A stretch of DNA of 64,000 nt from Clostridia bacterium (GTDB lineage Bacteria; Bacillota; Clostridia; Oscillospirales; Acutalibacteraceae), in NCBI GenBank assembly GCA_017507805.1, contig JAFWAC010000005.1, positions 1 to 64,000 of the forward strand, given 5' to 3'. Positions 1 through 8,703 of this stretch are shown here, one piece after another; positions within the stretch are counted from its first letter, which is position 1; each line of letters opens with the position of its first letter. Made by a program: the position numbers and the translations under genes. The notes below the pieces were generated by a model that was not told where the DNA came from, made no database searches, and saw nothing but the letters and a program-made list of their open reading frames with translations.

Positions 1-52
1 AAACGCTTATTTTATTGGCTTGTAAATGGCTTTGTTGCAAGGTTTCGGGCAT

Positions 53-94
53 AAAAAAGACCTTAAAGGATTTTATTCCTTCAAGGTCTTTTTT
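53..94 (-). terminator. Bidirectional intrinsic terminator downstream of guaA-type gene
   Basis: An 8-bp stem (57-64 with 83-90) extended by an inner 5-bp stem is flanked by an A-run on the left and a T-run on the right, so it can work in both directions. It lies just past the 3' end of the minus-strand GMP synthase subunit gene. Confidence 0.85.
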
Positions 95-148
95 ATATTT
101 TAGTTTGCCTTTATTTTTATATTCAACTGTGTCCTAAAACAGTGACTA

Positions 149-1150
149 CTATTCCCACTCTATCGTTCCGACAGGTTTGGGTGTGAGGTCTAAAAGCACA
201 CGATTTATTCCATCTACCTCTTTGGTGATGCGGTCGGTTATGCGGTGCAGTACCTCATAAGGTATTTCCTCAATTGTGGCGCTCATGGCATCGGTGGTGT
301 TTACCGCGCGAATGATTGCGGGCCAGCCCTCGTAACGGCTTTCGTCCTTAACACCAACGCTTTTAATGTCAGGCACAACAACAAAATACTGCCAAACCTT
401 TTCTGCCAGACCGCATTTGTCAAATTCGTCCCTCAGAATAGCATCTGCCTCTCTGAGCGCGTGCAAGCGGTCACGGGTAATTGCGCCCAGGCATCTTACG
501 CCCAGACCGGGGCCCGGGAAGGGCTGGCGGTAAACCATAGCATGGGGAAGTCCCAAAGCTTCGCCTACAACGCGCACTTCATCCTTGAAAAGAAGCTTTA
601 TAGGCTCAACAAGCTCAAACTGCAAATCCTCAGGCAGGCCGCCCACATTGTGATGCGACTTAACCGCCTTTTTACCCTCTGCCTGTTTAATGCTTTCCAA
701 AATATCGGGGTAAATCGTGCCCTGCGCCAGATAGGAAACACCCTCCAGCTTGCGCGCTTCGTCAGCAAACACATTTATAAATTCAGCACCGATGATCTTT
801 CTCTTTTTCTCAGGGTCAGACACACCTGCCAGCAAATCGAGAAAACGGTCGGTTGCATCAACATAGATAAGATTAGCATCAAGCTCATCTTTAAAAATCT
901 TTATAACATTTTCCGACTCATCCTTACGCATAAGACCGTGATTAACATGAACGCAAACAAGCTGTTTACCGATTGCTTTTATAAGCAGAGCCGCCACAAC
1001 AGAGCTGTCAACACCGCCGGAAAGGGCAAGCAAAACCTTTTTGTCCCCAACCTGTGCGCGGATTTCAGCAATCTGCTCTGCGATAAAGCTGTCTGCCAAT
1101 TCCTTTGTGGTTATACGCGACATTGTCTCAGGTCGTACATTACTGTTCAT
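149..1150 (-). CDS. guaA: GMP synthase ATP-pyrophosphatase subunit, stand-alone
   Basis: This gene encodes the XMP-aminating half of GMP synthase, which adenylates XMP and replaces the adenylate with ammonia to give GMP in purine biosynthesis. The PP-loop ALSGGVDSSV is at about residue 43-52, and the C-terminal GMP-synthase domain ends in the typical KPVGTIEWE. The protein is 333 residues, whereas the usual bacterial enzyme is about 510 because of an N-terminal glutamine amidotransferase. That domain is absent here, and the gene directly upstream is not an amidotransferase. The start at 1150 has a strong GGGGAGGA site 7 bases upstream. A second in-frame ATG lies 9 codons on. It follows the CofE-like gene by 21 bp, so the two form an operon. 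The amidotransferase partner is presumably elsewhere, as in archaeal split enzymes. Confidence 0.92.
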   Translation of the reverse strand: MNSNVRPETMSRITTKELADSFIAEQIAEIRAQVGDKKVLLALSGGVDSSVVAALLIKAIGKQLVCVHVNHGLMRKDESENVIKIFKDELDANLIYVDATDRFLDLLAGVSDPEKKRKIIGAEFINVFADEARKLEGVSYLAQGTIYPDILESIKQAEGKKAVKSHHNVGGLPEDLQFELVEPIKLLFKDEVRVVGEALGLPHAMVYRQPFPGPGLGVRCLGAITRDRLHALREADAILRDEFDKCGLAEKVWQYFVVVPDIKSVGVKDESRYEGWPAIIRAVNTTDAMSATIEEIPYEVLHRITDRITKEVDGINRVLLDLTPKPVGTIEWE

Positions 1151-1171
1151 TTAAAATTCCTCCCCTTCGGG

Positions 1172-2374
1172 TCAATTGGTGTAGTTATCGAAATATCCCT
1201 GTACCAAAACTACCGGTGTGCCCTTGTCTCCTGAGCCGCTGGTAAGGTCACAGAGAGAGCCGATAAGGTCGGTAAGCTGACGGGGGGTTGTGCCCTGTGC
1301 CGCCATATTTCCAACCAGACTGCTACCGTCCTTTTGACGGATGCTGTTGGAAATTGCTTCCTTGAGCGCCTCGCCCGAAAGGTCTTTGAAATCGTTATCA
1401 GCCAAATATTTAAGCTTTAATTCGTTGGGAGTACCCACAAGACCGTCTGTAAATGCAGGGGAAACAACCGGATCGGCAAGCTCCCAGATTTTACCCTTGG
1501 GGTCTTTGAAGGCACCGTCACCGTAAACCATAACCTCAACATGCTTGCCCGTAGCTTCAAAAATGAGCTTCTGAATTTCAAGCACAAGGGGCTTACAGTC
1601 ACGCGGGAAAAGCTTAACCTTGTCCTCTGTGGACTTATTGGAGCCCAAAAGACCGTAAAGCTCGTTACAGCCGCTTCCGTTTACGGGTGCATTGAGAATT
1701 TCATCCAGACCGCAAACAATCTTTGCGCCGGCGGCTTTTAAAAGGCGCTTTGTGCGTGCGCGGGTATGAATATCGCAGGTTAAAACACAATCGGTATAAT
1801 CCAAAATTGCCTTTGCCTGATTTGCAAAGATAATTTCAACCTCGGCACCGTTTTCCTTAATTAGGTTTTGATAATATTCAACATAGTCAACACCGGTAAA
1901 CTCCAGAGGATGTACTCCGAATACCTCGCGATAACGCTCCAGAGAAAGCACATCAGAATGAGGATTAATACCGGCTTCATCAATTTTATCCCAATCGGCA
2001 AGCTCGTTTCCAACCTCGTCCGAGGGGTAAGCCAGCATGAGCACAATCTTTTTTGCCCCCTTTGCTATACCCTTAAGGCAGATAGCAAAACGGTTACGGG
2101 AAAGAATTGGGAAAATAACACCGATTGTTCCGCCGCCAAGCTTTGCTTTAACATCGGCGGCAATATCGTCAACCGAAGCATAGTTTCCCTGAGCGCGTGC
2201 AACGATGGATTCTGTTATGGAAATAACATCTCTGTCGCGAAGCTCAAATCCGTCATTTTCGGCGGCTTTCAGAACACTGTCTGCCACAATAGCTGCGAGG
2301 TTGTCCCCCTCACGGATAATCGGGCAGCGAATACCGCGTGAAACGGTTCCTACAAGGCGTGTTTTTTCTGACAT
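1172..2374 (-). CDS. CofE-like gamma-glutamyl ligase family protein
   Basis: A 400-residue protein of the coenzyme F420-0:L-glutamate ligase family (CofE domain). In F420 producers this family joins glutamate to a small-molecule acceptor using GTP. The recognisable family start is GTVSRGIRCPIIREGDN near residue 9, followed by the DVISITESIVARAQG segment. F420 is not expected in this kind of Clostridia, and no other F420 biosynthesis gene is in the window, so the acceptor is unknown. Many Firmicutes carry such a homologue without F420. It is first in an operon with the GMP synthase subunit and has a good promoter upstream (2447-2475). Family assignment is fairly sure; function is not. Confidence 0.8.
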   Translation of the reverse strand: MSEKTRLVGTVSRGIRCPIIREGDNLAAIVADSVLKAAENDGFELRDRDVISITESIVARAQGNYASVDDIAADVKAKLGGGTIGVIFPILSRNRFAICLKGIAKGAKKIVLMLAYPSDEVGNELADWDKIDEAGINPHSDVLSLERYREVFGVHPLEFTGVDYVEYYQNLIKENGAEVEIIFANQAKAILDYTDCVLTCDIHTRARTKRLLKAAGAKIVCGLDEILNAPVNGSGCNELYGLLGSNKSTEDKVKLFPRDCKPLVLEIQKLIFEATGKHVEVMVYGDGAFKDPKGKIWELADPVVSPAFTDGLVGTPNELKLKYLADNDFKDLSGEALKEAISNSIRQKDGSSLVGNMAAQGTTPRQLTDLIGSLCDLTSGSGDKGTPVVLVQGYFDNYTN

Positions 2375-2446
2375 AAATTTTCGTTCCTCTCTGTGGAAAG
2401 ATTAGATTAGCGGAAAAATCCGCCAAATAACAAAATTAACCATAAT

Positions 2447-2475
2447 ATTATAAACGATTTATCCCCTTCTTGCAA
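2447..2475 (-). promoter_or_regulatory. Sigma-A promoter for CofE-like/guaA operon
   Basis: On the minus strand TTGCAA (2470-2475) and TATAAT (2447-2452) are separated by exactly 17 bp, about 70 bp upstream of the CofE-like start codon. Confidence 0.75.
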
Positions 2476-2554
2476 GAGTTTGGTAAATTTTTTTTAGAAT
2501 TTTATATTATTATGTGTCAAATACAATTAATTTATGGTAAAATATTTAAAAAAT

Positions 2555-2582
2555 TGAAACCAACACTAAAAAAAACCGAGTA
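2555..2582 (+). promoter_or_regulatory. Candidate ECF-type promoter of the sigma factor gene
   Basis: TGAAAC (2555-2560), a 16-bp spacer and CGAGTA (2577-2582) resemble the TGAAAC-N16-CGTA promoters read by ECF sigma factors such as Bacillus SigW. It stands about 22 bp upstream of the sigma gene's own start, which suggests autoregulation. The -10 match is partial. Confidence 0.5.
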
Positions 2583-2603
2583 TTATAAGTGAGGGGGGAT
2601 TCT

Positions 2604-3164
2604 ATGACCGACCAGGAAATTGTGGAGCTTTTTTGGCAACGCGACCAAAGGGCATTAACCGAAACCAGAAACAAATACGAAAAATACCTCTTTAAAATTG
2701 CAGAGAACATTTTAAGCGACCTGAGAGACTGCGAGGAAAGCGTTAACGAAACCTATCTTTCGGCATGGAATTCCATTCCGCCGCACAAGCCCAATATTCT
2801 TTCTACATATTTAGGAAAGCTTGTAAGGCGCAACTCGATTGACATTTTCCGCAGACATCGCACTCAAAAAAGAATGTACTCGGAATATGCAGTGTCTCTT
2901 ACAGAGTTAGAGGAGTGTGTAACAGACGGCAAAACCAATTCTGACGAGCTTGAAAATCTGCTTTTGGGCAGAGCAATAAACGAATTTTTGCACACCGTTT
3001 CGGAGGATGCGCGCAATCTTTTTATCGGGAGATATTACTTTTTAGACCCCTTGCAGCAGGTTGCGCATTACTGTAACATGAGCGAGGGCAAGGCAAAAAC
3101 TCTGCTGTACCGTACCCGATGCGAGCTTCGGGAATATCTCAAAAAGGAGGGCTTTGAACTATGA
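2604..3164 (+). CDS. ECF-family RNA polymerase sigma factor
   Basis: A 186-residue sigma-70 family protein of the extracytoplasmic-function type. Region 2 lies at about residues 5-85, with the RDCEESVNETYLSAW core and a following RRNSIDIFRRHR segment. Region 4 helix-turn-helix lies at about 130-180 (FIGRYYFLDPLQQVAHYCNMS). The ATG at 2604 is preferred because GAGGGGGG ends 5 bases upstream; a GTG at 2589 would overlap that site. The stop overlaps the next start as ATGA, so it is translationally coupled to a single-pass membrane protein that is its likely anti-sigma partner. A TGAAAC-type promoter just upstream suggests self-activation. Confidence 0.9.
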   Translation: MTDQEIVELFWQRDQRALTETRNKYEKYLFKIAENILSDLRDCEESVNETYLSAWNSIPPHKPNILSTYLGKLVRRNSIDIFRRHRTQKRMYSEYAVSLTELEECVTDGKTNSDELENLLLGRAINEFLHTVSEDARNLFIGRYYFLDPLQQVAHYCNMSEGKAKTLLYRTRCELREYLKKEGFEL

Positions 3165-3988
3165 ACGAGGAAAAAATTATAGATGCACTTGAATTTGTAG
3201 ATGACGATTTGCTTTTGCAGGTTGAGGTTTTGCGTTCAAGCAAGGGCAAAAGAAAAAGTCTCCGCTTAAAATGGGTGGCGGCGGCAGCGGGCTTTGTTCT
3301 GGCAATCGGTTGCTTTGCGCTGTGGCAAGCCTTACCCGAGCCTGCAGTGCAGTATGACGGTGACAGTAAGCCCTCATCAAGCGAACAAACAGGCACCGGT
3401 GAAAACCTTTTTTCGTCAGAACTTGAAAATATTGAGCAAAAACCGTCAGACAGCGATTTTTCATACGATGGATATCAGTCTTTTTCCTCAGGCGAAAGCG
3501 ATATTACAACTAATTCTGCCACTTCAAATTCTCATACCTTTCAAAGCTCTGCGACAAACGGCTCAAACAGCACAGAAAGCAACAGCTATACCTTCACAGG
3601 AGAAATAATTTCCTGGCAAAAGGACGGGTTCACGGTCAGGCCCGTATCCGATTTGCAATCGGCTTCATTCGACCGACTTACCGTTAAATTCAAGGAAAAC
3701 AACCGGCTTACATTTGTTGACAAAAACGGCATTGTTTCAAAGGATGTTATTCCTACACAAGACAGCCTCCCCGTTGGCAGTCAGGTACAAATCGGATACA
3801 GGGAAATTTCTAAAGAGGTTGCAGAGAATGTCGCCTTAGGCAAAGATAACCAACTCGATACTCCTGACTCTGACGGCTTGGAGGACGGTGCGGACGGGGA
3901 CACAGCCAACAGCCCCACTGAGGAAGGCTCTGCTACACAGCAAATTCAGTATGTTGTTTACCCCACACATATTATATTTAAAAAATAA
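3161..3988 (+). CDS. Single-pass membrane protein, probable anti-sigma factor
   Basis: A 275-residue protein with a short cytoplasmic N-terminus, one membrane span at about residues 37-57 (WVAAAAGFVLAIGCFALW), a Ser/Thr/Asn-rich extracellular linker (about 65-150) and a C-terminal folded part from about 148 on (TFTGEIISWQKDGF onward). The start overlaps the sigma gene stop (ATGA) with AAGGAGG in front. The arrangement of sigma gene followed by a coupled single-span protein is typical of sigma/anti-sigma pairs. No zinc-binding anti-sigma motif (HxxxCxxC) is visible, so this is inferred from context. The extracellular part could be the signal sensor. Confidence 0.7.
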   Translation: MNEEKIIDALEFVDDDLLLQVEVLRSSKGKRKSLRLKWVAAAAGFVLAIGCFALWQALPEPAVQYDGDSKPSSSEQTGTGENLFSSELENIEQKPSDSDFSYDGYQSFSSGESDITTNSATSNSHTFQSSATNGSNSTESNSYTFTGEIISWQKDGFTVRPVSDLQSASFDRLTVKFKENNRLTFVDKNGIVSKDVIPTQDSLPVGSQVQIGYREISKEVAENVALGKDNQLDTPDSDGLEDGADGDTANSPTEEGSATQQIQYVVYPTHIIFKK

Positions 3989-4007
3989 AACAGAAAGGAT
4001 GTTTTTT

Positions 4008-5306
4008 ATGAAATTCAGAAAATTCATTGCCGCCACGGTCAGCACTATGCTTATACTCACTGCCTTTACGGGCTGTAACCAAAAATCCGCTTCAAGTGAA
4101 GCTCCTGTCAAACCAAGCGCACCCCAGACCTCCAAGCTTCTCAATCTCACCGCAGAGCTCACCCCGAACAAGATAGAAACGGTTCCTGACATTACCGTTA
4201 AAAGCCCTGCTATGACCGATTTCGGTGTCAGGCTTTTCAAAGCTTGCAGCAAGGACGGTAAAAACACACTTGTTTCTCCCCTTTCGGTGCTAAGCGCCCT
4301 TGCGATGACCGCAAACGGTGCCAGAGGGGAAACTCTCAGCCAAATAGAACAGCTTTTGGGTATGCCGATAGATGGGCTTAACACCTACATCCGCAGTTAC
4401 ACCGACAGCCTGCCCCAAAGTGAAAAATACCACCTCAACCTTGCAAACTCGGTTTGGTTTGCAAACGATAACCCTGCACTTACCGTTAAGGATAGCTTTT
4501 TGCAGAAAACAGTTGATTATTACGGTGCGGATATTTACAAAGCCCCATTTAAAAAAGCTTCCACGCTTGATGATATAAATTCCTGGGTAAATGAAAAAAC
4601 CGAGCAAATGATACCTGAAATTCTCAGCGAAATACCCGCTGATATGATTATGTGTCTCATAAACGCCCTAGCTTTTGAAGCAGAATGGGTAACCCCTTAT
4701 GACGAGGACGCTGTAACCCCCGGCACCTTTACCACCGAAAGCGGTGAAAGCCGCGAGGCGGAATTTATGAACGGCAAAGTTGCTAAATACATTGAGGACG
4801 ACAAGGCTGTCGGCTTTATCAAAAACTACATTGACGGAAAATATGCCTTTGCGGCACTGCTCCCCAACAACGGTGTGACTGTGGCTGAATATCTCAAAAC
4901 CCTTTCGGGCGAAAAGCTAAATCAGCTTCTCTCCAACGCAACTAATGACGATGTTTATGCCAATATCCCGAAATTTGAAACAGAATACAGTATCGAAATG
5001 AACAACATATTAAAAAGCCTTGGGATGACCGAAGCTTTCATTCCTGATAAGGCTGACTTTTCCGCTTTGGGTGAGGTTAAAAACAGCAATATCTTTATAG
5101 GCAATGTTATTCATAAAACCTTTATCGCGGTAGCCGAAAAGGGCACCCGCGCAGGCGCGGCAACGGCGGTGGCTGTGAGCTCTGCTACATCCTTCAACCC
5201 TGTTAAGCCCAAGCACATAAGACTTGACCGTCCCTTTATTTATATGCTGATTGATTGCGAGACCGATATACCTTTCTTTATAGGAACACTGTATGATTTG
5301 AAATAA
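4008..5306 (+). CDS. Secreted serpin lipoprotein (serine protease inhibitor)
   Basis: A 432-residue serpin. The N-terminus is a lipoprotein signal with lipobox TAFTGC at about residues 18-23, so it should be anchored outside the membrane. Serpin landmarks include NALAFEAEW, a reactive-centre hinge EKGTRAGAATAVAV at about 377-390 with small residues as in inhibitory serpins, and the C-terminal DRPFIYMLIDCETDIPFFIG signature. The ATG at 4008 is chosen because AAAGGA lies 8 bases upstream and the signal peptide starts there. It follows the anti-sigma gene by 19 bp, so a protease-related stress signal could induce a protease inhibitor. Gut bacteria use secreted serpins against host or competitor proteases; the target here is unknown. 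Confidence 0.92.
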   Translation: MKFRKFIAATVSTMLILTAFTGCNQKSASSEAPVKPSAPQTSKLLNLTAELTPNKIETVPDITVKSPAMTDFGVRLFKACSKDGKNTLVSPLSVLSALAMTANGARGETLSQIEQLLGMPIDGLNTYIRSYTDSLPQSEKYHLNLANSVWFANDNPALTVKDSFLQKTVDYYGADIYKAPFKKASTLDDINSWVNEKTEQMIPEILSEIPADMIMCLINALAFEAEWVTPYDEDAVTPGTFTTESGESREAEFMNGKVAKYIEDDKAVGFIKNYIDGKYAFAALLPNNGVTVAEYLKTLSGEKLNQLLSNATNDDVYANIPKFETEYSIEMNNILKSLGMTEAFIPDKADFSALGEVKNSNIFIGNVIHKTFIAVAEKGTRAGAATAVAVSSATSFNPVKPKHIRLDRPFIYMLIDCETDIPFFIGTLYDLK

Positions 5307-5332
5307 TCGTTTCCAATCCTCTTTCACACCAC

Positions 5333-5361
5333 TTGCAAAAAGCAGTTAAAAATGATATAAT
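5333..5361 (+). promoter_or_regulatory. Sigma-A promoter of citrate synthase gene
   Basis: TTGCAA (5333-5338) and TATAAT (5356-5361) with a 17-bp spacer, 25 bp upstream of the likely GTG start. Confidence 0.8.
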
Positions 5362-5385
5362 ATATAATAAGTTATCAGTGAAAGA

Positions 5386-6774
5386 GTGATTAGTTTGTCC
5401 AAAAACGATTTACAAGGCGGTATATTCAATCCTCAAATCGAGGAATATTCGCGCCGTTGCTTAGAAAACAGCCGCATTGAGCCGCAGCTTTATATAGAGC
5501 ATAAGGTAAACCGCGGACTTCGCGACCTGAACGGAAAGGGTGTGCTAACAGGTCTTACCGAAATTTCCGAAATACTTTCCAAAAAAATAGTAGACGGTGA
5601 GGAAATACCCTGCCCCGGCAAGCTTTATTACCGCGGCTATGATGTGGAGGATATTGTGCACGGGCTTATTGCAGACGACCGCTTCGGATTTGAGGAGGTT
5701 GTATTCCTGTTGCTTTTCGGCGCGTTGCCTGACAGGCAGGAGCTTGCCGAATTTAAAAAGCTTCTTTTTTCCTACCGTCCGCTTCCCAACAACTTTGTAA
5801 GGGATATTATAATGAAGGCGCCCTCTACCGATATGATGAATTCCCTTGCGCGGAGTGTGCTCACCCTTTATTCTTATGACAGCAACCCCGATGACACAAG
5901 TGTTCCCAACCTGTTAAGGCAATGTCTCCAGCTTATCGCAAGATTTCCCCAGCTTTCGGTTTACGGCTACCACGCGTATAATTATGACAATAAAAAAAGC
6001 AACAGCTTCTTTATTCACGAGCCCGACCCCAAGCTTTCCACTGCAGAAAATCTGCTTTATATGCTGAGGCTTGACGGTAAGTACACCCCGTTAGAGGCTA
6101 AGGTTCTGGATATTGCCCTTGTGCTTCACGCAGAGCATGGCGGCGGTAATAACTCGACCTTTACCACCCATGTTGTCTCCTCCTCAGGTACAGACACCTA
6201 TTCGGCAATTGCGGCGGCTTTAGGCTCACTTAAGGGACCAAAGCACGGCGGAGCAAACATCAAGGTTTCAACCATGTTTGCGGACATTAAGAAAAATGTT
6301 TCCGATTGGTCTGACCGGGACGAGGTTTACGCCTACCTTGCTAAAATTCTCCACAAGGAAGCCTTTGACAAGGCAGGTTTGATTTACGGTATGGGCCACG
6401 CGGTTTATTCCGTTTCCGACCCAAGAGCATCTGTATTCAAGACATTTGTAAAAAGTCTTTCGGAGGAAAAGGGGCTCACCAAGGAATATGAGCTTTACAC
6501 CCTTGTCGAGGAGCTGGCTCCCAAGGTTATTGCCAAGGAGCGCAAGATTTACAAGGGCGTAAGCGCCAATGTTGATTTTTACAGCGGCTTTGTTTACGAT
6601 ATGCTCAAGCTTCCGCATGAGCTTTATACTCCGATATTCGCGATTGCCCGTATCGCCGGCTGGAGCGCCCACCGCATTGAGGAAATTATTAATGCAGGCA
6701 AGATTATCCGCCCCGCTTATATGAGTGTTCAACCGCAAAAGCAATATGTTCCTCTTTGTGACCGGGATAAATAA
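5386..6774 (+). CDS. Citrate synthase
   Basis: Condenses oxaloacetate and acetyl-CoA to citrate in the cytoplasm, probably feeding glutamate synthesis in an anaerobe. The three catalytic positions are visible: His in KHGGAN (about residue 286), His in GMGHAVY (about 338) and Asp in NVDFYSG (about 397), plus the DPRA that follows the second His. At 462 residues it is longer than the 370-430 of many bacterial enzymes because of an N-terminal extension of about 60 residues. The start is GTG 5386 or TTG 5395; neither has a strong ribosome site. It has its own promoter and a strong terminator, so it is monocistronic. Citrate versus 2-methylcitrate synthase cannot be separated by eye. Confidence 0.9.
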   Translation: MISLSKNDLQGGIFNPQIEEYSRRCLENSRIEPQLYIEHKVNRGLRDLNGKGVLTGLTEISEILSKKIVDGEEIPCPGKLYYRGYDVEDIVHGLIADDRFGFEEVVFLLLFGALPDRQELAEFKKLLFSYRPLPNNFVRDIIMKAPSTDMMNSLARSVLTLYSYDSNPDDTSVPNLLRQCLQLIARFPQLSVYGYHAYNYDNKKSNSFFIHEPDPKLSTAENLLYMLRLDGKYTPLEAKVLDIALVLHAEHGGGNNSTFTTHVVSSSGTDTYSAIAAALGSLKGPKHGGANIKVSTMFADIKKNVSDWSDRDEVYAYLAKILHKEAFDKAGLIYGMGHAVYSVSDPRASVFKTFVKSLSEEKGLTKEYELYTLVEELAPKVIAKERKIYKGVSANVDFYSGFVYDMLKLPHELYTPIFAIARIAGWSAHRIEEIINAGKIIRPAYMSVQPQKQYVPLCDRDK

Positions 6775-6802
6775 ATTAAAAAAATAATAGCTGTAAAAAC
6801 CC

Positions 6803-6848
6803 AAGCAATGCGGCAGAAGTCGGACACCTCTGCCGCATTGCTTTTTTG
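6803..6848 (+). terminator. Intrinsic terminator after citrate synthase
   Basis: A perfect 15-bp stem (6803-6817 with 6829-6843) followed by a T-run. Confidence 0.92.
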
Positions 6849-6877
6849 TGTTCATATTTTATTGGGTGGGCTAACGG

Positions 6878-8398
6878 CTAAAAAAGCGAACGCAGGTCTT
6901 TGATTTTAATCGTCCCAAAGCAGGTGAGCAATACAAAATAAAGCGGCAGACAAACAGCACAAAGCAGGAGAACATAAAGCAATATCTGTTTGATGCCCAA
7001 AAGTGAAAGCACCGTATCGGCAAGTAAGCTTAAACACAGGGCGGATATAACGGGAAGTGCGATTTCCTCTGTGAATTTAAGCCCTGCTCCGCTTACCTTT
7101 ATAAGTCTCCCCACATTTAAGGCACAGGTTAAAAGATTTGAAAAATACATAATGCCGATAAAGCCGTAAAGACCTGTAAAGGGCAGAAGCAACAGGATTA
7201 AAATTATCCTGATTACAGAATCCGATATCGCCGTTCTGAAGGAGAAAACCTGCTGGTCGAGCCCCTTTAAAATTCCGTCCGAAATACTGTCAAGGTACAT
7301 AAACGGCACTATGGGAGAAAGGGCTTTTATCAGAAAGCCCACATCAGGCTCCTTGTATATGAGAATACCTATTTTATCCCCACAAACAAAAAAAATCGCC
7401 GCAAAAATAAAGGAAACTGCCGCGGTAAGCTTTAAAATATTGCGCGTAGCTCTGCGTACAAGCGACACCTGATTTTTTGCCGCCGCTTCGGACATCTCGG
7501 GAATTAGCAGTGTTGACACTGCATTAAGCACTGCAGACGGAAAAAAGAGTATCGGCAGTGCCATACCCTTTATCATACCGAATTGCGAAAGGGCGCGGTC
7601 GCCGCTTAACGGGAATTTGGCAAGGCTTTTCGGCACCAATATGTTTTCTGCCGTCCGTAGCAGAGTGTTTAAATATCTGCCCGATGTAATCGGCAGGGCA
7701 ATCCTCATAATCTGCCTTAGCACACCGTAGGGCGGCAATTTTCTGCCCGAAAGCGCGGTAAGCTGTTTTTTGTCGGCAGAAAATACGAGAAAAAGCAAAA
7801 GACAGGCAAGCAATTCGGAAGCTACATCCCCCACCATAACGGCGGCACACATAGCCGCCAATCCCCTTTTTGCAAAGCTTTTCACAAGAAAAATCACAGT
7901 TCCTATTCTCAGCGCTTGCTCTGCAAGCTGGGTGACTGCACCCGGAGTGGCTTTTCTGCGCGCTATAAAATATCCCCTTATGCAGGAGGATATTCCCATA
8001 AAGGGAAGCGAAAAGGGTAATATTTTAAGGGCAGGTATGGCACGGACATCACATAAAAGCCTCACCGAAATAAAATCTGCTCCGAAATAAACAATCCCCA
8101 ACGAAAGCAGTGCAACCGACAGCGTTAGCAGAATTGAACGGCGAAGTATTTTTAAAACACCGCCGCGGCTTCCAAGCGCCAACTCCTCGGCAACAAGCCG
8201 CGTTACGGCGGTACTTATCCCTGCAGAGGCAAAGGTAGACGCCAAAACATATACCGAAAATACAAGCTGGTAAAGCCCTATTCCCTCACTGCCGACCGCC
8301 GCGGCAAGCCAGACCTTGAATATTATTCCGGCAAACCGCAAAATCAATGAGGAAACGGTCAGAATTGCGGCATTCTTAATAAATAGAGTTTTTTTCAC
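6878..8398 (-). CDS. SpoVB-like polysaccharide/lipid flippase (MOP superfamily)
   Basis: A 506-residue integral membrane protein with about 14 hydrophobic spans. The N-terminal pattern (LTVSSLILRFAGIIFKVWLA then GSEGIGLYQLVFSVY) is characteristic of stage V sporulation protein B and related lipid II/oligosaccharide flippases. These move lipid-linked precursors across the membrane, in SpoVB's case for spore cortex formation. Start is GTG at 8398 (MKKTLF). A promoter with TTGTTT-N17-TATAAT lies directly upstream and runs into the hairpin cluster there. It supports a spore-forming or sporulation-related lineage, though MurJ-like vegetative homologues exist. Confidence 0.85.
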   Translation of the reverse strand: MKKTLFIKNAAILTVSSLILRFAGIIFKVWLAAAVGSEGIGLYQLVFSVYVLASTFASAGISTAVTRLVAEELALGSRGGVLKILRRSILLTLSVALLSLGIVYFGADFISVRLLCDVRAIPALKILPFSLPFMGISSCIRGYFIARRKATPGAVTQLAEQALRIGTVIFLVKSFAKRGLAAMCAAVMVGDVASELLACLLLFLVFSADKKQLTALSGRKLPPYGVLRQIMRIALPITSGRYLNTLLRTAENILVPKSLAKFPLSGDRALSQFGMIKGMALPILFFPSAVLNAVSTLLIPEMSEAAAKNQVSLVRRATRNILKLTAAVSFIFAAIFFVCGDKIGILIYKEPDVGFLIKALSPIVPFMYLDSISDGILKGLDQQVFSFRTAISDSVIRIILILLLLPFTGLYGFIGIMYFSNLLTCALNVGRLIKVSGAGLKFTEEIALPVISALCLSLLADTVLSLLGIKQILLYVLLLCAVCLPLYFVLLTCFGTIKIKDLRSLF

Positions 8399-8422
8399 AC
8401 GGCATCCCTGCTTTTAAGTGGT

Positions 8423-8451
8423 ATTATAATTGAATAGGTTATGCGAAACAA
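8423..8451 (-). promoter_or_regulatory. Sigma-A-like promoter of the flippase gene
   Basis: Minus strand TTGTTT (8446-8451), 17-bp spacer, TATAAT (8423-8428). The -35 lies inside the first hairpin of the adjacent cluster. Confidence 0.55.
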
Positions 8452-8507
8452 TCCTGTTTCGCTACAAAATCTTTGATTTTGCGACAAATTTTTTCTAAAA
8501 ATTTGTC
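8443..8507. repeat. Three consecutive perfect hairpins in intergenic DNA
   Basis: Three back-to-back perfect inverted repeats: 8443-8450 with 8455-8462 (8 bp), 8465-8471 with 8475-8481 (7 bp), and 8483-8493 with 8497-8507 (11 bp). The rest of the 305-bp gap between the flippase and the ferredoxin holds AT-rich DNA with a looser ACTACA/TGTAGT palindrome and the ferredoxin promoter, but no gene. It may be a dispersed palindromic element. Confidence 0.6.
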
Positions 8508-8642
8508 CTTTTCAATTTAAATGAGCGTTTCGACTAACTACAATCATTATTATATATGTAGTCCCATAAGGGTTTATGATTGCGCAATTTGCCGAAAAAA
8601 TGCTGTTTATGTAAATAAATGTCCCTTTCCATAATATTTTAC

Positions 8643-8671
8643 TTGCTTTTTTATGCGTTTGTTGTTAAAAT
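8643..8671 (+). promoter_or_regulatory. Sigma-A promoter of ferredoxin gene
   Basis: TTGCTT (8643-8648), 17-bp spacer, TAAAAT (8666-8671), about 33 bp ahead of the start codon. Confidence 0.75.
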
Positions 8672-8703
8672 ATAAATTAACAAAGCTGTGGAGGTGTGTT
8701 TTA

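Noticed and set aside
245-1234. Long plus-strand open frame opposite the GMP synthase gene
   Set aside because: It is a shadow of the minus-strand gene: no ribosome site and no recognisable protein features, while the minus frame is a clear GMP synthase.
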